Part shown: piece after piece, positions 1 to 5,696 of the stretch | How positions within the stretch are numbered: the first letter of the stretch is position 1 | Layout: each line of letters starts with the position of its first letter | Source of the DNA: Roseburia sp. | GTDB lineage: Bacteria > Bacillota > Clostridia > Lachnospirales > Lachnospiraceae | DNA length: 5,696 nucleotides | NCBI GenBank assembly: GCA_030844625.1 | Contig: JAUUNJ010000181.1 | Span: forward strand, 1 to 5,696 | Direction of reading: 5' to 3' | Notes under the pieces: model-generated | Told to the model about the DNA's origin: nothing | What the model saw: the letters and a program-made list of their open reading frames with translations, nothing else | Databases searched by the model: none | Translations under genes and position numbers: made by a program

Positions 1-45
1 TAGTCTTCCGTATGGAATTTAAGTTTACGTGCGGAATTTACTTTT

Positions 46-891
46 TCACTCAAGCGCTTTCATTGAAATAACAATTTTCTTATTTAAACAATGACAATCC
101 GTATAATATTCTATTTCCTCCTCCATAATACCGAAATGATTCATCCCTTTCCATAACAATTCACAATATCCATCTAGTAATACCAATAATGTGTTGGTTT
201 CACCTTCACATTCTTTTCCCGAACGATCACGCACTGCAATCTGTTCTTCTTCATCCTTTCGAAGATATTTTTCTATCTCTTTTGGTTCCAAATGTGCTTC
301 GCTTGATAAATAGCCATATAAGATTCCATAATTTTCGCCCAATTGTTCCTTTAAATACCCAACATTACTCTGTGTACGATTTTTTCTAATTTTCTCTTCG
401 TCCTCTTCTACCAATAAAAAACTTCCCCATGCTAATTGTTCTATAATTAATCGTAAAATGAATACAACTTCTACAAAAAAGCCATTATTTAATAATAATG
501 TTGCTGCTTTAAAACTAGTACTTAATCTTCCCAACGCAACAAAAAACAAATCTTTATTACTTTTTTGCACTTTACTACTTTTTAAATATTCGTCAATAAT
601 TTTAGTATTTCTTACAGCACAGTCAACAATAACATGTCTTACCATTTCATACTGACTATAGCTTTTTTCATCTGAAAAATCTTCAATATCCATATTTTCT
701 AAAATATCTTCAAAATCATTATCTTCTTTATATTTGTATATCGCCGCAGCTATATATTTTCTCAATAGAGGTGATGCATCAATTTGAAGGGAATAGCCTA
801 CCCCTTCTAGTAAATATGGAATCAACGAAGCAATGTTATCATTATTTTTATACTTCTCACTTTCTATATCCGTTTTTAAGTCTTTTCTCAT
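46..891 (-). CDS. DUF5677-like (HEPN-related) hypothetical protein
   Basis: This encodes about 281 residues with no signal peptide or membrane segment, so the product is probably cytosolic. The first 110 residues are charged and helical. The core at about residues 118-210 shows a run 'AATLLLNNGFF', then 'LRLIIEQ' (Arg147, Glu151), then 'YLSSEAHLEP' (His200). This spacing of LRxxxE followed by LSxxxH is what I recall of the DUF5677 family, which is HEPN-like. The classical HEPN ribonuclease motif RX4-6H is not visible, so catalysis cannot be assumed. Two adjacent ATG codons could start it (892-894 or 889-891). The second is chosen because it lies 6 bases from a perfect GGAGG, while the first lies only 3 away. 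It is the last gene of the run that begins with the PIN-like nuclease, and starts 15 bases after the preceding stop. The function is unknown; an antitoxin, a sensor or a HEPN partner of the nuclease are all possible. The family call is from memory of motifs, not a search. Confidence 0.6.
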   Translation of the reverse strand: MRKDLKTDIESEKYKNNDNIASLIPYLLEGVGYSLQIDASPLLRKYIAAAIYKYKEDNDFEDILENMDIEDFSDEKSYSQYEMVRHVIVDCAVRNTKIIDEYLKSSKVQKSNKDLFFVALGRLSTSFKAATLLLNNGFFVEVVFILRLIIEQLAWGSFLLVEEDEEKIRKNRTQSNVGYLKEQLGENYGILYGYLSSEAHLEPKEIEKYLRKDEEEQIAVRDRSGKECEGETNTLLVLLDGYCELLWKGMNHFGIMEEEIEYYTDCHCLNKKIVISMKALE

Positions 892-897
892 CATTAG

Positions 898-904
898 CCT
901 CCTT
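898..904 (-). promoter_or_regulatory. Ribosome binding site AAGGAGG that decides the start
   Basis: A perfect Shine-Dalgarno AAGGAGG is followed by CTA and then two consecutive ATG codons. The spacing of 6 bases to the second ATG fits normal initiation better than the 3 bases to the first. It lies directly after the stop of the upstream small gene, which supports translation from a shared transcript. Confidence 0.8.
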
Positions 905-906
905 CA

Positions 907-1230
907 TCATTCATCTAAAATAGTAATCTTACACTGCGGATGCTTGCTTAAAATACATTTGCACACTTCTTCCTTTTTTGTAACATCACATTCCGGCCTA
1001 AATCTCAAGTTTATTTCAGAAAAAGCATTTTCAGAAAAAGGTACCGATAATCTTTTAGTCCAAAATAACCTTTTACTTCCATCTACAGAAGCTGTCATAA
1101 GTTTTATTCTTACTTCTTTTTCATCCTCCCACACTTTCTCATATGCCACTCTATTCTCTCCCTTGCAAATGCCTGAACGTTTCTTTATTATTCCGATAAT
1201 TTCTGGCTCAATAAACCTTCCACCATCCAA
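907..1230 (-). CDS. Small hypothetical protein, probably the C-terminal part of a frameshifted gene
   Basis: I do not recognise this protein. The open piece gives 107 residues from a TTG codon at 1228-1230, which has a GGAG 8 bases upstream. There is no ATG in frame near the start. The in-frame open region extends back to a TAA at 1261-1263, and the residues before the TTG ('IQNGDEVLDGG') read like ordinary coding sequence. The N-terminal portion has the run 'GGRFIEPEIIGIIKKRSG' and the C-terminus is cysteine-bearing ('CDVTKKEEVCKC', 'HPQCKI'). There is no signal peptide or membrane helix. An N-terminal extension in another frame (1235-1312) overlaps the end of the nuclease gene, and a one-base change in the AAAA run near 1245-1248 would join the two into a protein of roughly 136 residues. 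This would be the middle gene of the nuclease run, 15 bases before the DUF5677-like gene. Whether the TTG start is really used is uncertain. Confidence 0.5.
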   Translation of the reverse strand: MDGGRFIEPEIIGIIKKRSGICKGENRVAYEKVWEDEKEVRIKLMTASVDGSKRLFWTKRLSVPFSENAFSEINLRFRPECDVTKKEEVCKCILSKHPQCKITILDE

Positions 1231-1234
1231 AACT

Positions 1235-1312
1235 TCATCTCCATTTTGAATAGATTTCTTTTATATCAGGTGCTGAAGAACTGACAATATTTCTTTTCTT
1301 ACCCCATCGCAT
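1235..1312 (-). pseudogene. N-terminal fragment of the small gene, out of frame
   Basis: An ATG at 1310-1312, inside the last codons of the nuclease gene, opens a 25-residue reading frame ending in TGA at 1235-1237. The peptide includes 'SSSAPDIKEIYSK', which looks like real protein and flows into 'NGDEVLDGGRF' of the downstream piece if one A is added to the AAAA run at 1245-1248. An overlap of a start with the previous stop is the usual layout of coupled genes. I therefore read this as the true 5' end of the small gene, broken by a one-base loss or a sequencing error. A chance short frame remains possible. Confidence 0.45.
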
Positions 1313-2729
1313 GATTCGCATCCACAAAAAACAATCTGCCACGCATCATATACAGCACTGTATTTTGCACATACACATTCGAAAACATACTACTAAGCTT
1401 TGCATTTCCCTTCACTTTCTTCATAAACTTATCTGCACTTGCTTTGTCTTTCAAAATAATAAGCTGCGAATAATAGTACTCCTTCCCCAACTGATCATAA
1501 TCCCGTTTTATCTCCCTCAAATTTGTCAATGCATGCAAAATACTTGCGTAATCAAATTTTTCAACCAGATGTGCTAGCACTATCCATTCTTCTCCACGAT
1601 AATCAATTCCATTATAAATTCTGTTATTTCCGAACACTTTCCAATTAGAATCTACTGGCAAAAGTCTGTCAATAATAACCGCAGCTTCCGTATCCATCCA
1701 CTCACTTACCATTCCTCTGATCACAGCATCATCATCTGATTCTTCCGGTAACTGATTTGAAACTTCATCAACATCTTCCATAACCTTTTCCGGAATCCGG
1801 TTCTTCTCATCAATAACTTCGTTTGCAAGATACAAAAAATCTTTCATATTGCACATCCAAAAATTCTTCTGTGTAGTACTCCTAAATTCTTTTAATAATT
1901 CGAATCGCGGTTTGCGGTCAAATTTTTTATCAACCCAATCTTCTTTCACATCATTTGTAATCAAAATAACATCTTTTCCACACTCTGATGCATGATTCAA
2001 AATTTCCATCCAGACAAACAAATCTCCATACTTTTGCAGACCTGTCTTATCTTCCTGATCCATGTATCCTGGTGGTATTTTTTCTTCATACCTTCTTCTT
2101 CCATCTACCGATATTTGTGTCATTTGTTCATAAGTAAGTTCTTCTCCGATTGTAAATTTTTCTTCGATCTGATTTTGTATTTCATCGCCTTGCGATGATA
2201 AATCCAGAATCTTATCATTAATCCTCTGTGTTGTATCAATCTGAAAATCTTCCACTTTTGCTGAAAAAGCTTCCATTTGTTCTTTCAATATATCTACTGC
2301 CTGATCTATGGGTTCAAAAATTTCCTGCTCTAAAAATGGATGCTTGTCCTCTCTGACAGTTATCTCTTTCAAAGTAGTTAATATTCCTTCTAGTTCTTTT
2401 GTATCCTTCTCGAATTTTGTGACTGTAGATACCAACTTTGGCACATACCCCATGTCCCGATTATCTTTGTCTAATAATGCCATATACGTTTTCTCTGGTT
2501 TTGCAGCCACTGTATCCTTGTTTTTAAGGAATTCAAAATATACCTGTGCCGGAAGCCACAATCTGTTTGCAAAATACGGAAACACATTCTTAAAAATTTT
2601 GTTTCTCGAGTCTTCGGAATAATAATATAAATCAAGAAGTGCTGATGTATCAAAGACAATGATACCGTCATTTTTCAATATATCCAATATTCTGTCTTTT
2701 GTTAAGTAATAGTGTTCAAACAGATTCAT
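1299..2729 (-). CDS. PIN-like domain nuclease (PIN_8/DUF4935 type) with extra C-terminal domain
   Basis: This encodes 476 residues, a probable metal-dependent RNase or other nuclease of the PIN-like fold acting in the cytosol. The start is the ATG at 2727-2729, with AAGGCGAGG just upstream. 'MNLFEHYYLT' then 'IIVFDTSALLDLY' matches the typical beginning of PIN_8 proteins; an in-frame TTG eight codons earlier is less likely. The acidic residues expected of a PIN active site are visible: Asp27 in 'FDTSALLD', Glu66 in 'YFEF', Asp236 in 'GDLFVW', and Asp260 and Asp264 in 'ITNDVKEDW'. Residues about 90-200 form a helical, probably coiled-coil insertion, and 'IPPGYMDQEDK' near 218-228 is another recalled family signature. 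An acidic linker (about 318-335) leads to a C-terminal region of about 140 residues that I cannot assign. It heads a run with the small gene and the DUF5677-like gene. The role is unproven; PIN nucleases often act as toxins or defence effectors. Confidence 0.82.
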   Translation of the reverse strand: MNLFEHYYLTKDRILDILKNDGIIVFDTSALLDLYYYSEDSRNKIFKNVFPYFANRLWLPAQVYFEFLKNKDTVAAKPEKTYMALLDKDNRDMGYVPKLVSTVTKFEKDTKELEGILTTLKEITVREDKHPFLEQEIFEPIDQAVDILKEQMEAFSAKVEDFQIDTTQRINDKILDLSSQGDEIQNQIEEKFTIGEELTYEQMTQISVDGRRRYEEKIPPGYMDQEDKTGLQKYGDLFVWMEILNHASECGKDVILITNDVKEDWVDKKFDRKPRFELLKEFRSTTQKNFWMCNMKDFLYLANEVIDEKNRIPEKVMEDVDEVSNQLPEESDDDAVIRGMVSEWMDTEAAVIIDRLLPVDSNWKVFGNNRIYNGIDYRGEEWIVLAHLVEKFDYASILHALTNLREIKRDYDQLGKEYYYSQLIILKDKASADKFMKKVKGNAKLSSMFSNVYVQNTVLYMMRGRLFFVDANHAMG

Positions 2730-2740
2730 TGCCTCGCCTT
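2730..2740 (-). promoter_or_regulatory. Ribosome binding site of the PIN-like gene
   Basis: The sequence AAGGCGAGG lies just before the ATG at 2727-2729. The AAGG part is at a normal distance of 7 bases, and the GAGG part is only 2 bases away. It favours this ATG over the in-frame TTG at 2751-2753. Confidence 0.55.
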
Positions 2741-2841
2741 TCTTTATATGCAATTATTTTATAGCCAAATGCCATTTTCTACACTTTTTCTTTCCGTTTT
2801 CATTTTACCTGATAATTTCAAATCTTAAAAATGCCGACATC

Positions 2842-2880
2842 ATTTTGCGGATGCAAAATACTAACATTCTATAAATCCGC
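2842..2880 (-). other. Two mutually exclusive small hairpins after the DUF1848 gene
   Basis: On the minus strand, ATTTTGC and GCAAAAT (2853-2859 and 2842-2848) form a perfect 7-bp stem with the loop ATCC. GCGGAT (2875-2880) can instead pair with ATCCGC (2847-2852), giving a 6-bp stem with a 22-base loop that uses the loop and one arm of the first. A run of five T follows about 10 bases downstream, too far for a standard intrinsic terminator. This could be a weak terminator or attenuator, or chance in AT-rich DNA. Confidence 0.3.
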
Positions 2881-2888
2881 CCATTTTA

Positions 2889-3830
2889 CTAATCATCAAA
2901 CAAACTCAGTTGTGTTTCAATTAATGATTTTACTTTTCTCTCTTTGATTGTATCAAATTCATCAATCTTACCAAACAATAATGGTGACTGAGGATTATGC
3001 AATCCAAAATTCCTTGTAACTGTATTTTCGCTATAATTTGCATAACAATATAAGCAACCATTTTTGCATGTATTATAAGCTCCAATGTCAATACTGGCTA
3101 CACATCCACATTCCGCTCTTTGATTTGTGTCTTTATCTACATTAAGCTTAAATCCACCAATTCGCTCAATTCTTTCTCTGTCGATGCAGTGTGCATGTTC
3201 AACACCTAATTCATGAAAATCTGCCAGTTCTGCACATGTATCAATATATAAATCATATTGTCTGGCTATCTCTACAAATCGTTTCAATAATTCCTTTTGC
3301 ATCTCACGAGTATCTTTCACAATATTAAGCGGCTTAACATTTCTCTCTGTATTTCGATATAAATCCATAAAACTAACAGTACACTTTTCCGTATATCCTG
3401 CTAATTTTGATGCTAAGAGTTCAAAATATTTGCAATGATATTGCATTGAGTATTGTTCGTTAAAAAAGATAGGATCATATCTCCACACAACTTTTTCCTT
3501 TCCGATCTCCTTGGATAATTCTTGAAATGTCGGAATAATAATCCTATTCTTCGACGGTAAATTTCGTTCTACATCTGGTCCATATGCAGTCAATGTAAAT
3601 TGAAAATAATATATATAATCCTTTAATTCATCTAAACGCCCCAACATTGGAGTCGGATTTTTTGTCCAAAAAACTATAGCATCAACCACATTTGGTGATA
3701 AATCTATTTTACTTATCTGATGAATATTCATGGGATTTCTTACCAATACATATTTTTCCTTTAATCTGTTTAACATCCATTCTGAATAATAAGAAGGAAT
3801 ATCTGTACGTCTACTCGCACTAATTATCAT
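2889..3830 (-). CDS. DUF1848 family protein with radical-SAM-like C-terminal Fe-S cluster motif
   Basis: This encodes 313 residues. The N-terminus 'MIISASRRTDIPSYYSEW' and the phrase 'FWTKNP' near residue 54 are hallmarks of DUF1848. As I recall, that family is described as having a C-terminal cysteine cluster resembling the radical SAM Fe-S motif. Here 'CGC' at 241-243 is followed by 'YNTCKNGCLYCYAN', giving Cys255-X3-Cys259-X2-Cys262. Radical SAM enzymes use such cysteines to hold a 4Fe-4S cluster that cleaves S-adenosylmethionine, but the substrate of DUF1848 proteins is unknown. Further cysteines at 199 and 215 could help bind metal. The start is the ATG at 3828-3830 with AGAGGTGA 7 bases upstream; a TTG one codon earlier is rejected. 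The start overlaps the stop of the upstream gene as TGATG, so the two are translationally coupled and probably work together. Length and ends look complete. Confidence 0.88.
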   Translation of the reverse strand: MIISASRRTDIPSYYSEWMLNRLKEKYVLVRNPMNIHQISKIDLSPNVVDAIVFWTKNPTPMLGRLDELKDYIYYFQFTLTAYGPDVERNLPSKNRIIIPTFQELSKEIGKEKVVWRYDPIFFNEQYSMQYHCKYFELLASKLAGYTEKCTVSFMDLYRNTERNVKPLNIVKDTREMQKELLKRFVEIARQYDLYIDTCAELADFHELGVEHAHCIDRERIERIGGFKLNVDKDTNQRAECGCVASIDIGAYNTCKNGCLYCYANYSENTVTRNFGLHNPQSPLLFGKIDEFDTIKERKVKSLIETQLSLFDD

Positions 3831-4693
3831 CAAATCACCTCTAGTATCAATTGCGCACTCTCACAAAACTTGGCTACACAATAATCCTGAATAAATCTAT
3901 CTGGTATTTCTCCTTCAAATATATTTTGATTATTTTCATACCTCAAAGATCCCTCATAATAATTTTGCTCTTTAAATCTTCTTCTCGATTCATAAGAAAT
4001 ATTGAGTCCTACTCTTTCGATTTCTTCCACAAACAACGGAAAAGCATCCCGTCCAGTATGGATACTGTCCACATCATTAATGATTATTAATAAAGGTGAA
4101 TTATCCGGTTTATTCTTAACAATTTTTTCTGCAAGACATGAAAACCACGTTCTGATTCCATCTTCTCCTATAGTTTCAAAAAAGAAAGAGATTAAGTACT
4201 GAATAATAATAACATTACACTTATGCAGTTCATTTTTTTCAAAATACGTTAATACATCTATGTTCCTCTTAAATTTTACTCCGCCACCCTTAAAATTTTC
4301 TTTTATAAAGTTATGTATTTTTCTCCAGTACACATTATTATCAACACCAATATAAGATATACCCTGTTTGTATTTCATATATTCAAATGCCATCAAATCT
4401 GGTGCACCTCCACATCCCAATGACAAAATATGAAAATATGGATAGTGAGATAGATTCAGCTGGCTTAATGCATAAATAATTTCCGAACAATATTTATATG
4501 AATATCTACAAACATAATAGTCAAGTAGTTTTTCACAGTCATATTCATCTCTGTATTTATGATGATGAAAATGAATATCATCTAAGCATTGCTTACAGTT
4601 TTCTCCACACGCACTCTCACAAGTCGTCTTAGCTGTACAGATAAAGCACTCGCTATTCTGATATTCCTCGTCACAAAATGGTAAGCGATGAAT
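3830..4693 (-). CDS. Class I methyltransferase-like protein with cysteine-rich N-terminus; non-standard start
   Basis: The frame is open from 4714 to a TGA at 3830-3832 but has no ATG or GTG. The first TTG (4424-4426) falls inside the first strand of the fold and would remove the cysteine region, so it is unlikely. The near-perfect ribosome site AGGCGGTG lies 6 bases before an ATT at 4691-4693. Starting there gives 287 residues. Residues 7-36 carry seven cysteines (7, 16, 19, 25, 29, 33, 36), including Cys29-X3-Cys33-X2-Cys36, suggesting a zinc or Fe-S site. From about residue 87, 'HILSLGCGGAPDL' resembles the S-adenosylmethionine-binding motif I. 'YIGVD' (Asp118) follows as the acidic end of the second strand, then further hydrophobic strands near 160-168 and 200-206. 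Substrate and catalytic activity are unknown. It is coupled to the DUF1848 gene by a TGATG overlap. The IS66 end lies about 40 bases upstream and may have removed its promoter, so the gene could be damaged. Confidence 0.65.
   Translation of the reverse strand: MHRLPFCDEEYQNSECFICTAKTTCESACGENCKQCLDDIHFHHHKYRDEYDCEKLLDYYVCRYSYKYCSEIIYALSQLNLSHYPYFHILSLGCGGAPDLMAFEYMKYKQGISYIGVDNNVYWRKIHNFIKENFKGGGVKFKRNIDVLTYFEKNELHKCNVIIIQYLISFFFETIGEDGIRTWFSCLAEKIVKNKPDNSPLLIIINDVDSIHTGRDAFPLFVEEIERVGLNISYESRRRFKEQNYYEGSLRYENNQNIFEGEIPDRFIQDYCVAKFCESAQLILEVI
3835..3842 (-). promoter_or_regulatory. Ribosome binding site of the DUF1848 gene
   Basis: AGAGGTGA lies within the last codons of the upstream methyltransferase-like gene, with its GG 7 bases from the ATG. 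It supports the ATG start and shows that the DUF1848 gene is translated from the same message as its neighbour. Confidence 0.7.
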
Positions 4694-4697
4694 AACA

Positions 4698-4705
4698 CAC
4701 CGCCT
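4698..4705 (-). promoter_or_regulatory. Ribosome binding site pointing to an ATT start
   Basis: AGGCGGTG matches the ideal AGGAGGTG at seven of eight bases and lies 6 bases before ATT at 4691-4693, in the frame of the methyltransferase-like gene. No usual start codon is available in that frame at this place. A nearby ATG at 4708-4710 is in another frame and gives only a 42-residue peptide. Confidence 0.45.
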
Positions 4706-4732
4706 ACCATATTCCTAAATTCAGTTAAAGCA

Positions 4733-4751
4733 GTAAACGACTACCGTTTAC
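4733..4751. repeat. Terminal end of the IS66 element with internal 7-bp palindrome
   Basis: GTAAACG and CGTTTAC are perfect inverted copies separated by ACTAC. The outer GTAA matches the usual start of IS66-family terminal repeats, so this is likely the transposase-binding end and marks the junction with host DNA. The opposite terminal repeat lies outside the window and could not be compared. Confidence 0.6.
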
Positions 4752-4765
4752 TTTCACTTCCTCTG

Positions 4766-5696
4766 CTACCTATGCGGCAGGGGAATTCTTTTTTCCGGAA
4801 CATTAGATTCCACATCAATTAGTCCTGAACATTGTTCCTTTATAAATTCACTCCATGGCATCAGCTGCTCTATACCTGCGGACGAATTCATGTAATCCGG
4901 CATATACAGGAGTACCGTATAGAGGTATTGGAAAATATTCAGATTGTTTGCTTTTGCTGTCTCTACGATGCTGTACATCACCGCACTTGCACCGGCACCG
5001 GTCTCTGATGTGTGGAACAGGAAAGCTTTCCGCCCAATCGCATAACTTTTGGCTTTTCGCTCTGCCCGATTGATCGAAATCTCACATCTGCCATCCAGCA
5101 GATAATTCATCAGTGTGTCGTGATGGTTTTGGGCATAGTTCACCGCTTTCCCCAGCTTGTTGTAACCCTGGTATCCGTCGCACTGTACCAGTCCACGAAA
5201 TCCCTCTGGAAAGTTCTGTGCACAGGATCCTTTACAGCTTGGCTGATAATCATAGAGGACGATTGGAGTGAGCACATCACTGCCGGTTGTATATAACCAC
5301 ATATAGGATGTTTGCTCCGCAGTGCGTCCCTTCTCACGCAAAACCTGACATGTTGTCTCGTCTGCATGCACCAGATCACGCTTTAAAAGTTCTTCATCCC
5401 AGCTGGTTCATCAGAAACTCCTGCCGGTAATAAGGCATTGCCAGTCCGATCTTTTCCATTGCAACATATGAGACTATGGATGGAGAGGCCGGGCTGTGCG
5501 GGATTAAAGCGGTAGGTGTTTTGGATTCTGCGAATGTTCCATCACCATCTTTTTTGCATTCCGGGCACTGCCATTTTTCCTGGTAATAATGAATTCGTTC
5601 CACCTTCGCAGGTGTGATCCGGAGTTCTTCCCGGACAAACGTTTCCGTCACATACTCCATCTTGGAATTACAATAAGGACAATACTTATCTTCTTC
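4766..5696 (-). pseudogene. tnpC: IS66-family transposase TnpC, internally deleted and frameshifted
   Basis: IS66 transposases are DDE enzymes that move the element. The remnant begins off the window with a zinc-finger region, 'YCPYCNSKMEY' and 'KWQCPECKK', then 'GLAMPYYRQEFLMNQLG', typical of the family, and stops at a TGA at 5394-5396. Coding resumes in another frame with 'DEELLKRDLVHADETTCQVL'. The usual stretch of tens of residues between these blocks is missing. After 'VQCDGYQGYNK' the sequence jumps to 'LGKAVNYAQN', skipping the central block of more than 100 residues that normally contains a CxxH-VRR-type motif. The candidate catalytic residues remain (Asp in HADET, Asp in CDGY, Glu in NRAER), and so does the C-terminal 'GAGASAVMYSIVETAK'. 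The family's usual 'NN' before 'RAER' is 'IN' here, and 'PSR' has become 'PSC'. Two deletions, a frameshift and these substitutions make a working enzyme very unlikely. The family call is secure; the size of the losses is estimated from memory of the family. Confidence 0.88.

Larger units (their letters stand above)
2730..2888. other. Intergenic gap between the DUF1848 gene and the PIN-like gene
   Basis: This is the only sizeable gene-free gap, about 159 bases and very AT-rich. It must hold either read-through from the DUF1848 gene or a promoter for the nuclease run. Minus-strand TATAAA- and TAAAAT-like boxes occur, for instance near 2760-2765, but none has a convincing -35 box at a proper distance. 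Two small overlapping hairpins sit close to the DUF1848 stop and are listed separately. No tRNA or coding sequence was seen. Confidence 0.5.
4733..5696 (-). mobile_element. IS66-family insertion sequence, partial and decayed
   Basis: The tnpC-like coding remnant and the terminal sequence define the end of an IS66 element that continues beyond the right edge of the window. The inferred outer end is the GTAA at 4733, in line with the GTAA ends typical of this family. tnpC stops 33 bases from this end, as expected for the last gene of such elements. Base composition is richer in G+C than the neighbouring genes, which suits a foreign origin. The other end, the accessory genes tnpA and tnpB and any target duplication partner are not in view; by family habit an 8-base duplication would be TTAAAGCA at 4725-4732. 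Confidence 0.8.

Noticed and set aside
14..40. Direct repeat GGAATTTA at 14-21 and 33-40 beyond the last gene
   Set aside because: Only 8 bases, two copies, in AT-rich DNA at the window edge; no link to an element or site could be shown.
833..1249. Plus-strand open frame of about 138 codons, along with several shorter plus-strand frames
   Set aside because: They lie opposite the better-supported minus-strand genes, give low-complexity Ser/Phe/Ile-rich peptides and recall no family.
1238..1252. Programmed ribosomal frameshift in the small gene
   Set aside because: There is no classic X XXY YYZ slippery heptamer and no evident stimulatory stem; a one-base deletion or sequencing error is simpler.
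2751..2753. TTG as the start of the PIN-like gene
   Set aside because: The ATG eight codons later has its own ribosome site and matches where proteins of this family begin.
2754..2841. Promoter for the PIN-like gene run
   Set aside because: TATAAA- and TAAAAT-like boxes are present, but no acceptable -35 box lies at 16-18 bases, and such boxes are expected by chance in this composition.
4424..4426. TTG as the start of the methyltransferase-like gene
   Set aside because: It would begin inside the first strand of the fold, right before the SAM-binding motif, and discard 89 good coding codons.
4583..4710. ATG at 4708-4710 as the start of the methyltransferase-like gene
   Set aside because: It is in a different frame, ends after about 42 codons, and gives a peptide that does not resemble the cysteine-rich coding sequence.

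Overview
The window is AT-rich and every convincing gene lies on the minus strand, so the biological order runs from high to low coordinates. Codon use, strong AGGAGG-type ribosome binding sites and the types of protein present suggest a gut or anaerobic Firmicute, probably a clostridium of the Lachnospiraceae type. That assignment is inference; there is no ribosomal or other phylogenetic marker here. The content (a decayed IS66 element, a PIN-like nuclease, a radical-SAM-like protein and poorly known small genes) looks like an accessory island.

Right edge, 4733-5696: the distal end of an IS66-family insertion sequence. It runs off the window, has visibly higher G+C than the rest, and carries a tnpC transposase that has lost at least two internal segments, one of which also breaks the frame. 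It is therefore a dead copy. Its terminal repeat ends at 4733, 40 bases before the likely start of the next gene.

Middle, 2889-4693: two tightly coupled genes whose stop and start overlap as TGATG. The first encodes a protein with a cysteine-rich N-terminus followed by a class I methyltransferase-like fold. It has no ATG, GTG or TTG start near its N-terminus; a near-perfect ribosome binding site points to an ATT codon. The second encodes a DUF1848 protein with a C-terminal CX3CX2C cluster like that of radical SAM enzymes. Both proteins carry a CX3CX2C motif outside its usual N-terminal radical-SAM setting.

Left, 46-2729: after a 159-base gap with two competing small hairpins comes a second three-gene run. 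It holds a 476-residue PIN-like nuclease (PIN_8/DUF4935 type) with an extra uncharacterised C-terminal domain, then a small gene that seems split by a one-base frameshift, then a protein with a DUF5677-like (HEPN-related) helical core. The small gene starts inside the end of the nuclease gene, and the third gene follows it after 15 bases, so the three are probably one transcript. A predicted PIN nuclease next to a HEPN-like partner resembles toxin or phage-defence modules, but nothing in the sequence proves that role.

No tRNA, rRNA, CRISPR array or convincing promoter was seen.
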